From CAWDMN01 sp963803155 (GTDB lineage Bacteria > Acidobacteriota > Terriglobia > Versatilivoradales > Versatilivoraceae), in assembly GCA_963803155.1 (NCBI GenBank), contig CAWDMN010000065.1, positions 1 through 64,000 on the forward strand: a stretch of 64,000 bases of DNA, read 5' to 3'. Made by a program: the position numbers and the translations under genes. The notes below the pieces were generated by a model that worked only from the letters and a program-made list of their open reading frames with translations, searched no databases and was not told where the DNA came from. The first letter of the stretch is position 1; each line of letters opens with the position of its first letter. Below are positions 45,524 to 57,025 of the stretch, piece by piece.

Positions 45524-45710
45524 ACGGGGCCGGCTCTTGCCAGAGCGAGATCCAACAGCCGCCCAGGATGAGGGCGATTGAATTCTTTCCTTTGGTATCT
45601 GCAATTGTTTCTGGAGTGCAAATTCAGGTCTGGTCTGAATGTCGCTAACTTAAGGATCCCATGGCGATAAATCCGTTCAAATTTTGTCCCGGCAGGGACA
45701 TTGGAGAATA

Positions 45711-45784
45711 GGGGTGGCGCGGTTTTTGCGCCACCCCTGGCCGCTGATTCAGAAGAATCATCCGCCCCGGCAGGGGCGGTGGAG
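45711..45784. other. Hairpin-rich spacer upstream of group II intron 2
   Basis: A perfect stem GGGGTGGCGC/GCGCCACCCC with a GGTTTTT loop lies at 45711-45737. It is followed by TGATTCAGAAGAATCA and CCGCCCCGGCAGGGGCGG, each self-complementary. They sit within 100 bases of the intron insertion point, in line with the hairpin next to intron 1. The first may also end the aldolase transcript. Confidence 0.6.
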
Positions 45785-45809
45785 GAAGCAGCTCAGACAA
45801 TTCACTCCC

Positions 45810-47775
<1,966 letters not shown>

Positions 47776-47900
47776 CGCCAACTCTTTTCTCCTGTTTCCA
47801 GGGACAGCGAGATTTGTCCACTAACGCGGACTCATCTCTTGTCCCTGGCTACTCTCCGTTGTCCCTCCGGGACTTCTTAATCCTTAAGTAAGCCCCATTC

Positions 47901-48080
47901 GGGTCTGGTCTGGTTATTATGCTTTTATTGATCCGAAGATGATTCTTGGCAGTTCCCTGGCATGCAGTTTGCGCATTGGTATAGGGGAATTGTTGGGGCT
48001 TTTAGTTTTCAGAATCGAACGAAAAACCGAGAAGTCAGCAGGCGCCATTTTCCCCTTCCGCGAAATCGCGCTTCAATCCG
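47901..48080. repeat. Dispersed repeat of about 300 bp, copy 4 (3' end diverged)
   Basis: It starts GGGTCTGGTCTGGTTATTAT and continues CTTTTATTGATCCGAAGATG, TTCCCTGGCATGCAGT, GGTATAGGGGAATTGTTGGG and AGAATCGAACGAAAAACC. The downstream part diverges or is truncated. It lies 125 bases after group II intron 2. Confidence 0.75.
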
Positions 48081-48230
48081 CAGCGGTATGCAACTCTCAT
48101 TTCACCGCATCCTCCGCCTTATAAAAAAAAGTCTATATAGAATAAGTAGGTCTGGGCCCTTTTCGGTCCTGCAAGATGAGAGATTGTCTTGACCTCTGTT
48201 CCCACCGAGACTTTCGATTCTTCATCCATG

Positions 48231-48434
48231 TGTGGGTGCAATTAAAAGTGAGAGGATTTAAACAAATTCAGGATTTTCACACGTACTGCTGCCGTTGCTC
48301 ATTGGGGGTAACCATTCCGGGGGGAACCTGGAGGGTTCAGTTCCCCCACTGAACGGTTACCATTTGAGAATGCGCGGACGGCATCACGCCGCCGCACTCC
48401 AAATGGGTCCTCTCACTTTTGATTGCGCTCTCCA
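48231..48434. repeat. MITE-like element with terminal inverted repeats, copy B
   Basis: The left end is GTGCAATTAAAAGTGAGAGG (48237-48256) and the right end is its near-perfect inverse CCTCTCACTTTTGATTGCGC (48409-48428). Seventeen of the 20 terminal bases, or more, are complementary. Reversed, the interior (GGCGGCGTGATGCCGTCC, then GCGCATTCTCAAATGGTAAC) resembles copy A, so the element is inserted in the other orientation. It also holds a nested GGTAACC palindrome at 48308-48359. The rest of the 47776-48891 spacer lacks genes. Confidence 0.8.
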
Positions 48435-48891
48435 TGTGCTTCCATGTTGGGTCTAGCGGGTTATTGTGATACCATTTTGCGAGAAAGATATCATCCTTTG
48501 GCAGAAAAAGAGGAACTGCGCAGCCTTATAATGAATTGCAAATCCATTGCGGGATCCTAGAGATTCAACCTTGGTATCTACCAGGAAGGGCTCCTGGCCT
48601 CAGCGAGCCTGGATCAGCGGGAATGGTTTCCTGGAGATGCCCGCTTTGCGAAGGACCTACATTATTTGTATCTTCATTCGTACCTTCACGATCAAATTCG
48701 AAGAGTTGAATCGGAAGGACTCATTGAGAGTTGCAGAATGTTGTGACATTTTTCCATCGTGTGTTGGAGGGCCTCCGCCCTCCAATAATGCGCGGGGTCT
48801 GGAGGCCTGAGCGAGTGGCCGCTGTCACCCCGCGAGTCCGAAATCCCGGCAATAAATGTCACGACATTCTTTGAAGGCCAATAGGAGTCTT

Positions 48892-50139
48892 ATGAAGCGA
48901 TATTATACTTTCATTGTCGACGCAGCCGTCATTGCCTTTCAATCGATCTTTGCCCACAAGTTGCGGGCCTTCCTGACGCTATTGGGAATCATCTTCGGCG
49001 TGGCCAGTGTGGTGGTGGTGAGTGCTGCCATCAACGGGTTTAATGCCTATATCATGACGAATCTTACCAAGCTGCTGGGGGCCAATACCTTTTTCGTCAG
49101 CCGGGTTGGATCCGTCAGCGAACTGACGGATGAAGAATGGGAACAGATGGTCAAACGCAACAAGAAGATCAGGTGGGAAGAATTGAAATGGTTGAGGAGC
49201 CAGTGCAAAAGCTGTGAAGTGGTGGGCGCCGAGCGCGATTGGTCGGCCGATTTGAAGTATCAGGGACAAGTGATATACGGGACCGGCATCGCCGGCATCA
49301 CTCCGGAAATTGCTACGATCCGCGACATGAAACTGGCTGAAGGCCGCTTCTTCATCCCCTATGAAGTGGAGCACGCCATGCCTCTTTGCATCATCGGGAT
49401 GGATCTGCGGGAAAAGTTCTTCCCGAGCGTCGATCCGATCGGCAAGAGCCTTCACCTGGGAAACGAATCCCTGACCATCATTGGCGTGGAGTCCAAACTG
49501 GGCTCCATGTTCGGCAATTCATTGGACAACAATCTCTATCTCCCCCTTCCCACCTTCGAACGCATTTATGGCAAAGATGCGGGCATCGATATTCGTGGCA
49601 GCGCCCCCAATCGCGTGATGTTTCCGACTGTCGTTGAAGAGGTGAGAGTGTTGATGCGCATTATTCGAGGGTTGCAGGCCAATCGGGAAGACACCTTTGT
49701 GGTTATCGACACCGCCCAGATCAACAATCAAATTGACTCTTTCACGGGTGCCGTCGCCACCGTGGTGATCCCCATCACCTTGATTTCGCTGGTGGTGGGT
49801 GGGATCGTGGTGATGAATATCATGCTGGTGAGCGTCACGGAACGGACCTTTGAAATCGGCTTGCGGAAAGCCATTGGCGCCACTCAGCGGCAAATCATGG
49901 CTCAATTTCTCATCGAGTCCTCCGCCCTCACCTCGCTGGGCGGATTCCTGGGCCTGCTCCTGGCGGCCTTGATCTCCTGGACCGTCCGGGTGGCAACCCC
50001 CGTCCCCATGACGATCACCCTTTTCTATATGGTCTTATCAGTGGTTTTTTCAGGCGGCATCGGGATGATTGCCGGCATTTACCCGGCCTATAAGGCTTCC
50101 CGGCTGGATCCCATTGTGGCCCTGGCAAGAACGGGATGA
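48892..50139 (+). CDS. MacB/FtsX-type ABC transporter permease
   Basis: AGGAG precedes the ATG at 48892. The 415-residue protein has one N-terminal membrane helix (LRAFLTLLGIIFGVASVVVV), a large periplasmic MacB-like domain of about 230 residues, and three C-terminal helices (ITLISLVVGGIVVMNIMLVS, then FLGLLLAALISW, and the last ending YPAYKASRLDPIVALA). The cytoplasmic coupling segment is VTERTFEIGLRKAIGATQRQ. Such permeases work with a LolD/MacB-type ATPase in lipoprotein, peptide or efflux transport. A second permease follows 106 bases downstream but no ATPase or membrane-fusion gene is visible within several kilobases, so the ATPase must be encoded elsewhere. Confidence 0.92.
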   Translation: MKRYYTFIVDAAVIAFQSIFAHKLRAFLTLLGIIFGVASVVVVSAAINGFNAYIMTNLTKLLGANTFFVSRVGSVSELTDEEWEQMVKRNKKIRWEELKWLRSQCKSCEVVGAERDWSADLKYQGQVIYGTGIAGITPEIATIRDMKLAEGRFFIPYEVEHAMPLCIIGMDLREKFFPSVDPIGKSLHLGNESLTIIGVESKLGSMFGNSLDNNLYLPLPTFERIYGKDAGIDIRGSAPNRVMFPTVVEEVRVLMRIIRGLQANREDTFVVIDTAQINNQIDSFTGAVATVVIPITLISLVVGGIVVMNIMLVSVTERTFEIGLRKAIGATQRQIMAQFLIESSALTSLGGFLGLLLAALISWTVRVATPVPMTITLFYMVLSVVFSGGIGMIAGIYPAYKASRLDPIVALARTG

Positions 50140-50245
50140 AGCTGTTCGGCCATTTGTCTGGAGGATTTCATCCGCTCTAGGCAAAACGAGACCGCGAATT
50201 GCCTCATGTCACGGCAGTGATTTTTTTCAAGACAGGAATTTTTCC

Positions 50246-51526
50246 ATGCTAGCACGCATACGAGAAACTCAATGGTATAAGAAGTTGAATGGCACCCCCA
50301 AGGAAAACGTTCTCATGGCTCTGGCCAACCTGCGCATCAATAAGATGAGGAGCATTCTGACGGTCTTGGGAATTGTGGTGGGTGTTGCCACTGTGGTTGT
50401 CATTGCCTCCATCCTCACCGGGATGCGATCTAATCTCGAAGTCATGATCCAGGAATTTGGGACCAACAATATCTGGGCTTTCCATTTGACTACGGGACCG
50501 CGATTCAATAATGACCCGAAGGAATGGAACCGGAAGTCTCTCACCGTGGAAAATGCGGAGGCCCTCAAGCAACAAGCGCCGGCAGTCTCCGATGTTGCCT
50601 GGAGGCTCTACGATGTGAAAACCAGCAACGTCATGACATACGGCGGCAACACTTATAAGCAAGGCTTCGTTTCAGCCGTCTCGCCCAATTATGCCCAGGT
50701 TGCGCATCTTTCCTTGGAACAGGGGCGGTTTTTCATCGAGTTGGACGATCTACATCGACGGAATGTGGTGGTAATCGGACCCAAGGTGGCCAAGGCTTTA
50801 TTTCCCCTTTCTAATCAAATTGTCGGCAAAGAGGTCATGCTGGGAGGCCGGCGCTACGAATTGGTGGGAGTGCTGGAAAAACCCAAAGGCAGTTTTCTTG
50901 GGGAAAGCCGTGACGATAATGCCATCTATATTCCCCATCGAACCGCACTTAAATTCTCCCCCGAACAGAGATACCTGATGTTGATCATTCAAGCTCATGA
51001 GGGTAAATTGCCAGCTGCTTTGCAGCAAGCCGAGGCGGTCTTGCGGCGGGAACGCGGCGTGAAATTCAACGAGCCCAATAATTTTGACCTCAATACAGCT
51101 GAACGTTTTATTCAGCAATTTGACGCGATCTTTGCCACCTTGGGACTGGTGGCTATCGCCATTTCGGCGGTCGGCCTCCTGGTGGGAGGGATTGGCGTGA
51201 TGAATATCATGCTGGTCAGTGTGACGGAGCGCACCCGCGAAATTGGAATTCGCAAGGCCATTGGAGCCAAGCGGCGAGACATTATTACCCAGTTCCTCTT
51301 CGAAGCCATGACGTTGACGGCGGTGGGGGGAGTCATTGGGCTGCTGCTTTCGCTGATGGCCAGCGTCATCCTCTATTTCATCTTCCCGAACATGCCGTCG
51401 ACCATCCCCGCTTGGGCGGTCATCGCCGGACTAAGCATCTCGGTCCTGATCGGTTTGATATTTGGTGTCTGGCCGGCTCGCCAGGCCTCCCGCCTGGATC
51501 CCATCGAGTGCCTGCGCTATGAGTGA
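50246..51526 (+). CDS. MacB/FtsX-type ABC transporter permease
   Basis: The ATG at 50246 (AGGA upstream) gives MLARIRETQWYKKLNGTPKE; longer in-frame starts reach back into the preceding gene and are unlikely. The 426-residue protein has the same layout as its upstream neighbour: helix MRSILTVLGIVVGVATVVVI, a periplasmic domain, the coupling segment VTERTREIGIRKAIGAKRRD and the ending VWPARQASRLDPIECLRYE. The two probably form a heterodimeric permease, transcribed together. The substrate cannot be deduced. Neither copy carries the fused ATPase of true MacB. Confidence 0.92.
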   Translation: MLARIRETQWYKKLNGTPKENVLMALANLRINKMRSILTVLGIVVGVATVVVIASILTGMRSNLEVMIQEFGTNNIWAFHLTTGPRFNNDPKEWNRKSLTVENAEALKQQAPAVSDVAWRLYDVKTSNVMTYGGNTYKQGFVSAVSPNYAQVAHLSLEQGRFFIELDDLHRRNVVVIGPKVAKALFPLSNQIVGKEVMLGGRRYELVGVLEKPKGSFLGESRDDNAIYIPHRTALKFSPEQRYLMLIIQAHEGKLPAALQQAEAVLRRERGVKFNEPNNFDLNTAERFIQQFDAIFATLGLVAIAISAVGLLVGGIGVMNIMLVSVTERTREIGIRKAIGAKRRDIITQFLFEAMTLTAVGGVIGLLLSLMASVILYFIFPNMPSTIPAWAVIAGLSISVLIGLIFGVWPARQASRLDPIECLRYE

Positions 51527-51572
51527 AGTTGGCCTTGACGGTATCCTGGCTGCGCCTTCTAATTAGAGTCTT

Positions 51573-51734
51573 TGTATAAAGCACATTTTTTGTAGGATGC
51601 GTTAGCCCGCCAAAAGGCGGGTTAGCTCGAAGAGCGTAACGCATCGGGTATGCCGCATCCAACGCCTGATGGGTTACGCGCGGGTGACCGCTGTCACCAC
51701 GCGCTAACCCATCCTACAAAACCCGCTTTATACA
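51573..51734. repeat. Palindromic intergenic element (TGTAGGATGCGTTAGC type)
   Basis: The left end TGTATAAAGC, then TTTGTAGGATGCGTTAGC, is matched by the inverse right end GCTAACCCATCCTACAAAA, then GCTTTATACA. A nested stem CCCGCCAAAAGGCGGG is also present. The whole 162 bases lie right after the permease pair and could act as a terminator or be a non-autonomous element. Confidence 0.75.
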
Positions 51735-51828
51735 CTTTATAAATGGACTCCATTTAGCCAGTAGTTCGATTTCTTCAAAGAAATGGCCTGGCATTTTAAT
51801 GGCATCGCAGCTCATCCATCTTTGGTCT

Positions 51829-52224
51829 TTACTGGCCTGCCTTTGCGGGCTTAGCTTTAATTTCTACCAGAATTCCCTCCATAGGTTTATCACTCAAGTT
51901 TTCCGGCAGGTGTTTTCCCGCTGCAGACCAGCCTGTCTCACCGGCCTTCGCGCGCCGTTCTTGTGTCTTTCCACCGGGGAGATTGAATTTGACATCAGCA
52001 TCGGTAAGGTAAACTACCTGGCCCGCGGGATGGTAGTGCAGCACTGATTTCTCGTGAGGGCCGTAAGTGATCCTCAGGACTCTTACCTGATCGTTCTCGA
52101 ACTCCACTTTGTAGTGTTTCGGATCTACTTTGACGGGGTCTTGGGCCATTGCGATCTTCTCAGCAAAAACCAAGACTAATGTAACGATCAAAACTGTCAT
52201 AGTGAAACAAACCCGGTTCTTCAT
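51829..52224 (-). CDS. Exported cupin-fold protein
   Basis: The ATG at 52224 has GGAG 8 bases upstream and is followed by a signal peptide (CFTMTVLIVTLVLVFAEKIAMA). The 131-residue product has a single cupin barrel: YKVEFENDQVRVLRITYGP, then HEKSVLHYHPAGQVVYLTDA, with candidate metal ligands His in HEKSVLHYHP, and the strand GILVEIKAK. Cupins of this sort bind metals or small ligands in the periplasm; no catalytic role can be assigned. It lies on the minus strand between the permease pair and a GYD-domain gene. Confidence 0.8.
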   Translation of the reverse strand: MKNRVCFTMTVLIVTLVLVFAEKIAMAQDPVKVDPKHYKVEFENDQVRVLRITYGPHEKSVLHYHPAGQVVYLTDADVKFNLPGGKTQERRAKAGETGWSAAGKHLPENLSDKPMEGILVEIKAKPAKAGQ

Positions 52225-52410
52225 GATTGAATCTCCATTTTTTGGTTGGGTGAAATGATCTGATTTATACGACTTTTTCTTCTTAACATCGCAGGCCCTT
52301 TCCTTCCCGGCTTCCAGCAATTTACTACATGCTGCCCCCCGCTGATGCTTGTGCGACACTCGTAGCCGAGGGTGCCAGAGTCATCAGCGGGGCCGCTCAG
52401 ACGGTACCCA

Positions 52411-52731
52411 TCAGTGTCCGGGAGGTCGATAATTGGGGGTCTTCTTCGCTGCCGCGTCGACCTCATCAGGCGTCATCAGCACCGTCGTCTTACAGGTGAC
52501 CATTCCAGACGAACTGATGGTCAGGGCAAGCGCCGCCGCCGCGGCGTTGTCTGGGAGATCCACAATGACAAACACGTCGGCGTCCCCGAAGGCAAAGTAG
52601 AAAGCTTCGACTTTGCCGCCGATCGACTGGATTGACTTTTCGACGCTGGCGCGCCGGCTTGAGCCGCCCTCTTTGAGCAGCCCTTTAATTCCTTCCGCTT
52701 TGTAGTTAGCTTGAACGAGATATTTAGGCAT
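52411..52731 (-). CDS. GYD-domain protein
   Basis: The 106-residue product starts MPKYLVQANYKAEGIKGLLK with AAGGAG 9 bases upstream. It matches the small GYD family, a ferredoxin-like alpha/beta fold: RASVEKSIQSIGGKVEAFYF, then FGDADVFVIVDLPDN and TSSGM-like C-terminal strands (ALTISSSGMVTCKTTVLMTP). The usual Gly-Tyr/Phe-Asp signature is FGDAD. Function of the family is unknown, possibly ligand binding. It lies 187 bases upstream of the cupin gene on the same strand and may be co-transcribed with it. Confidence 0.83.
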   Translation of the reverse strand: MPKYLVQANYKAEGIKGLLKEGGSSRRASVEKSIQSIGGKVEAFYFAFGDADVFVIVDLPDNAAAAALALTISSSGMVTCKTTVLMTPDEVDAAAKKTPNYRPPGH

Positions 52732-53213
52732 TTGAAGCTCCTTGTTTGAATTTGGATTGAACCAGATTAAGCTTCCACGTTCCGAAACTCGGTGCTGGAG
52801 CCTGTGCCAGCACGGCCACAGAGCACATATTCAGCAATGCACCAAGTGTGATCAACATCCGTTTCATGGATATCTTTTGTAATGGGTTTTTGACGGTTCA
52901 TCCGTTGCGAACATTTCCTGGGTTAAGTTTCCTGTTCAACAGCAGCCACTTCGCGCTCTCGAAAACCCGCCAGTTCTTTTGCGTGGCGGGACTTGATTCT
53001 GCGCGAAATACAGTCGGAGCTACTTGTAATGCTTGAGTAGTTACGATGGATTTATGTTACCTCACGAGGCCCGCTTGTCAACCTGCGAGGTAGAATAAAT
53101 ATTCATAGCGCGCCGAACCGGAATCAGCACATCAATTCCCCATTCTTTCTTCCAGTGTCTGATGGACTGGCCAGGCTTTATAAGGCTCACCTTGCTATTT
53201 ACATAAAAACACT

Positions 53214-53365
53214 GTAACTGCTCAGATCCCAGGATAACTGGTAGCCACGCTGAGTGCATTTTAACGAGGCGTGGAGTTTGGCCATCTAGCCAAAAGCCCA
53301 CGGCTCGTCCGTCAGCTGACGGACTCACCGTGGCTACCAGCCACCCTGGGGGCTGAGCAGTTACC
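53214..53365. repeat. Long inverted-repeat element of about 150 bp
   Basis: The left arm GTAACTGCTCAG then CTGGTAGCCACG is matched by the right arm CGTGGCTACCAG then CTGAGCAGTTAC. The centre contains TTTGGCCATCTAGCCAAAA and CCGTCAGCTGACGG, both self-complementary. The rest of the 1.2-kb spacer (52732-53956) shows no gene I can defend; several weak frames lack ribosome sites. Confidence 0.7.
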
Positions 53366-53956
53366 AATTTTTTTGAGAAAGCGGGAGAAGGATGGAATCA
53401 TTGAAGAATCGAGTGATCAGGAGTGCTTGGGAAGTGGCATAGCGTGAAGCAAACCATCCTATCGGCTGGAATTCTTGGCTCACGAGAAAATCACCGGCTC
53501 GCATGGAATTTCATCCCCGCTCGAATCTTTGACCGATCCTCTTTATTTCATCAGGAAACTCCCAGTGGTTGGCAGCCTTGGTGGAATCGAGTAGACACGC
53601 GGCAGCCAGGAAGGAACATGGAGCTGTACGTAAAAAAAATGAAGATTCTGGGGAGGCGCCTTTCCGTGAACGTACGGGGAGAGATATTTCTTTGAAAAGG
53701 AAATATGGGGTTACAAGCATTAAATTGTTGCTTTCTCGAGCACGGATCCGACGCCCAGGCCGGCTTGTTTTTCCGGATGGGTACTGTATTATTAATACCG
53801 TTACAGGAAAAGAGGAACCAGGATCGAATGCCCGAATTCTTGCGACATTCCCATTGGGCAGACAAAGGAATGAGCGTCGACTAGGAAGCGGGGATCTCTA
53901 TAACGAGCCCCCCGCCGGTTCTTCCATAATCACCATTAAAATCCAGGAGGCTGGCG

Positions 53957-56065
53957 ATGCCTTTCAAAAAAAAAGCACTGGGTACAGCCGGCATGCTCTT
54001 TCTTCTGTCCATTGGCGGGCTTCGTGCCCAGGAGTGGCCCGCCTGGAACGGAGGAAGCGCCAACACCAAGTATTCTCCCTTGCGTCAAATCGATGCGCAT
54101 AATGTCCAGCGTCTTAGACTCGCCTGGCGTTATGAGACGGGAGATGCCTTTGAAGATTCCGAGATGCAGTGCAATCCCCTCATTGTTCATGGAAGAATGT
54201 ACATCACTTCACCAAAACTCCGCGTGTTTTCCCTTGATGCGGCTACGGGGAAGCTGAATTGGATTTTTGACCCCAACCGGGGCGCGCCAGTCACGGGAAA
54301 GGCTCGGAGCCGCGGCCTCAACTATTGGGAACACGGGGAGGATCGTCGAGTCTTTGTGGCCTCCAAGCACTTGCTCTATGCGCTGAATGCGGATACCGGA
54401 TGGCCGATTTCCTCTTTCGGCACAAATGGCGCTATCGACCTGCACAACGATTTGGACCGCGATGTCAGCCAATTGAGCATTGGTCTTACCTCTCCAGGGG
54501 TTGTCTTCAAGGATATGCTCATCATCGGGAGCATCGTCAGCGAAGAGCTTCCTGCCGCGCCAGGGCATATCCGTGCCTATGATGTCCGCACGGGAAAACG
54601 TAGATGGATCTTTCACACGATCCCATTCCCCCAAGAACCGGGCGCCGAAACCTGGCCCAAAGATGCCCACTTGTATCTGGGAGGAGCCAACGACTGGGCC
54701 GGCATGGCCTTGGATGAAAAGCGGGAAGTGGTCTATGTGTCTACCGGTTCAGCAGCCATGGATTTCTATGGCGCCAACCGCTGGGGTGACAACCTTTATG
54801 CCAACTGCCTGCTTGCACTCGATGCAAATACTGGAAAGAAGCTCTGGCATTTTCAAGGGGTTCACCATGACGTCTGGGACCGCGATTTTCCAGCTGCGCC
54901 AACCCTGGTCACAGTGAAACGCAACGGCAAAATCATTGATGCCGTTGCGCAGATCACCAAGTCGGGCTATGTCTGGGTCTTCAATCGGGACACGGGGGAA
55001 TCCCTCTTCCCTTATGAGAACCTGCCCGTAGCGGCCTCCGATGTGGATGGAGAGCAGCTCGCCAAGACCCAACCGCTTCCGCTCAAACCTGCCCCTTTCG
55101 CCCGCCAGCAATTTACAGAGGAACTGGTCACCGATCGGACACCCGAAGCGCACAACTCCGTGCTGGCCCGATTGAGGCAACTGCGCAGCGGCCCCCAGTT
55201 CACACCCCCCAGCCGCGAGGGGACAGTGATATTTCCTGGTTTCGATGGCGGGGGGGAATGGGGAGGCGGAACCTACGATACCGAAACCGGCTTGTTTTAT
55301 GTAAATTCCAATGAAATGGCTTGGATATTGCGATTGGTGCCAAAACCCGCAGAGAGAGCAACGTCGGCGCTCGCCCTTTATGAGCAGAATTGCGGAAGCT
55401 GCCATCGACGGGACCTGGCGGGAAGTCCTCCGGAATTTCCCTCCTTGAAAAACCTCGCCTCTCGACGCAGCCAGCAACAAGTGGAGGAAATCCTCCGCAG
55501 GGGTGCAGGCCGGATGCCGAGTTTCGCCCATCTGGAGACAGCTGAACTGGATGCGCTCGTGCGCTTTCTGATGAAAGGGGAGAATAAAGAGTTCACGCAG
55601 CCCTTGCCGAAGGTTTCTTCACCCATGGATTTGAAGTACACCATGGATGGCTACAATAAATTCACTGACCCCGATCATTATCCGGCTGTCAAACCTCCCT
55701 GGGGCACATTGAACGCCATCGATCTCAACTCCGGGGAATACGTTTGGAAAATTCCTTTTGGTGAAATTCCGGCCCTGGCTGCACAGGGACTCAAGAATAC
55801 CGGCAGCGAGAATTATGGCGGCAGCGTAGTTACGGCTGGAGGACTTTTGTTTATCGGCGCAACAAACTCAGACAGAAAATTCCACGCTTTCGACAAGCTG
55901 ACGGGTAAATTGCTTTGGGAATACACGATGGATGCCGCGGGCAATAGCACGCCCGCCACCTATGAAATAAAAGGCAGACAATTTGTTGTCATGGGTGCGG
56001 GGGGCGGCAAATGGGGCAACCCTTCCGGCGGATCGTATTTCGTTTTTTCGCTTCCCGAAGAGTAG
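53957..56065 (+). CDS. PQQ-dependent dehydrogenase with inserted cytochrome c domain
   Basis: GGAGG lies 7 bases upstream of the ATG, and a signal peptide follows (MPFKKKALGTAGMLFLLSIG, cleavage near LRAQE). The 702-residue protein has an eight-bladed PQQ beta-propeller with W-docking blades such as EWPAWNGGSANTKYSPLRQI, LRVFSLDAATGKLNWIFDPN, CLLALDANTGKKLWHFQGVH and FHAFDKLTGKLLWEYTMDA. A c-type cytochrome with CGSCH (around residues 479-483) and the axial-ligand region GAGRMPSFAHL is inserted before the last blades. Enzymes of this kind oxidise alcohols or sugars in the periplasm and pass electrons to the respiratory chain. No PQQ synthesis genes are nearby. The substrate is unknown. Confidence 0.92.
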   Translation: MPFKKKALGTAGMLFLLSIGGLRAQEWPAWNGGSANTKYSPLRQIDAHNVQRLRLAWRYETGDAFEDSEMQCNPLIVHGRMYITSPKLRVFSLDAATGKLNWIFDPNRGAPVTGKARSRGLNYWEHGEDRRVFVASKHLLYALNADTGWPISSFGTNGAIDLHNDLDRDVSQLSIGLTSPGVVFKDMLIIGSIVSEELPAAPGHIRAYDVRTGKRRWIFHTIPFPQEPGAETWPKDAHLYLGGANDWAGMALDEKREVVYVSTGSAAMDFYGANRWGDNLYANCLLALDANTGKKLWHFQGVHHDVWDRDFPAAPTLVTVKRNGKIIDAVAQITKSGYVWVFNRDTGESLFPYENLPVAASDVDGEQLAKTQPLPLKPAPFARQQFTEELVTDRTPEAHNSVLARLRQLRSGPQFTPPSREGTVIFPGFDGGGEWGGGTYDTETGLFYVNSNEMAWILRLVPKPAERATSALALYEQNCGSCHRRDLAGSPPEFPSLKNLASRRSQQQVEEILRRGAGRMPSFAHLETAELDALVRFLMKGENKEFTQPLPKVSSPMDLKYTMDGYNKFTDPDHYPAVKPPWGTLNAIDLNSGEYVWKIPFGEIPALAAQGLKNTGSENYGGSVVTAGGLLFIGATNSDRKFHAFDKLTGKLLWEYTMDAAGNSTPATYEIKGRQFVVMGAGGGKWGNPSGGSYFVFSLPEE

Positions 56066-56304
56066 AAGGTTTTGCTGAGGAAGAGCCAAATCGGGGCTGA
56101 TCGTAAAAGAGGGCGCGGCTCTGCCGATGGCTTACCGTTGCCCATGGACAAACCTTTAAGATGTGTAACCCAAATTTTTGCCAACAATTTTTGAGCAAGT
56201 ACCTTGGCGTAAGAAAAAGCGGGGAGCGCCCGCCAGGCCTCGGGGCTGGACCCCGCCGAGACTCGCGCGGATCGACCGGAGGGTGACCGTGGCCGCGCCC
56301 AGCC

Positions 56305-56532
56305 TCATTGGGTTTGAACGAGCGATGGGCTGCCCGCGGGTCCAGCGCCTAATGACCCCAGCGAAGTCAATACGGATAAAACCATCCCACCTAATCCGAA
56401 ACCTAATATTGTTTTCCAATCTGGGGCGAACAAGTTAAATCCCCCGCTTGCACCTAAAGCAAGAAGAACGGCTTGAGCGAAGGTTTTGATTGCACGCTCC
56501 ATGGTTTGCTTCCAAAATGATTTGGTCCACAT
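56305..56532 (-). CDS. Small phage r1t-type holin
   Basis: GGAGG lies 9 bases upstream of the ATG at 56532. The 75-residue product MWTKSFWKQTMERAIKTFAQ, then AVLLALGASGGFNLFAPDWK and TILGFGLGGMVLSVLTSLGS, has the two membrane helices with the short linker and the W/F-rich start typical of r1t/mycobacteriophage holins. Holins form holes in the inner membrane that let endolysins reach the wall. No capsid, tail or integrase gene is in sight. It is on the same strand as two cysteine-peptidase-fold genes 500 bases and more upstream. Confidence 0.78.
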   Translation of the reverse strand: MWTKSFWKQTMERAIKTFAQAVLLALGASGGFNLFAPDWKTILGFGLGGMVLSVLTSLGSLGAGPAGSPSLVQTQ

Positions 56533-57025
56533 GATTTGTTGCCTCCGTTTCTGAAAATGAAAAAGTAAACAAAAAGCCAAATCTTCACGGGCGGAAGATT
56601 GGATTGCCTTCCCTCCGATTGCGCATATTTGAATACTCCCTCCGTAAATTGCGGCAGAAAGCTCATCCTGGCGGGTTTTTTCGGCAAGCGAAATTAACGG
56701 GGCAGAGAAGATAAAGGGCCAAATCTCGTTTTTAGGTGTTGGGCATTAGCCCATGTCGTGCAACATTCAATGTTGGCCCAAATAATTAATCTCACAAAGA
56801 CACGGGGACACTTTGAGGAAAGAAATCCTCCTTTGTGACTTTGCGGCTCCGTGAGAATAAAAAAGCCGGCCATCCCACTTCACTTGACCAGCGCATAAGG
56901 CGCGCTGAAAGGTAAGTGGCGGCGGGACAATGACGGTGCCGTTGGCAATCGCCGGTATCCCGCCGTCACTCAAGCGATTCGAAAGGCGACTTTTTTACGG
57001 AAAATGCAGCGCCACTTCTACTTCA
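56533..57025. other. Spacer between the holin and the papain-like gene
   Basis: This 493-base stretch holds the hairpin pair CTCACAAAGACACGGGG / CGGCTCCGTGAG (56791-56855), a common intergenic repeat type, and the small palindrome CAACATTCAATGTTG (56761). Short minus-strand frames are present but lack support. The size leaves room for one small lost gene. Confidence 0.45.

Noticed and set aside
53062..53367. A 101-residue minus-strand frame in the spacer before the PQQ dehydrogenase
   Set aside because: Most of it is a translation of the long inverted repeat at 53214-53365, and no ribosome site precedes it.
53569..54102. A 177-residue plus-strand frame overlapping the start of the PQQ dehydrogenase
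   Set aside because: It overlaps the signal-peptide region of a well-supported gene in another frame and lacks any domain or good start.
56767..56973. A 68-residue minus-strand frame between the holin and peptidase genes
   Set aside because: It runs through a common intergenic hairpin repeat, has no ribosome site, and shows no phage or peptidase motif.
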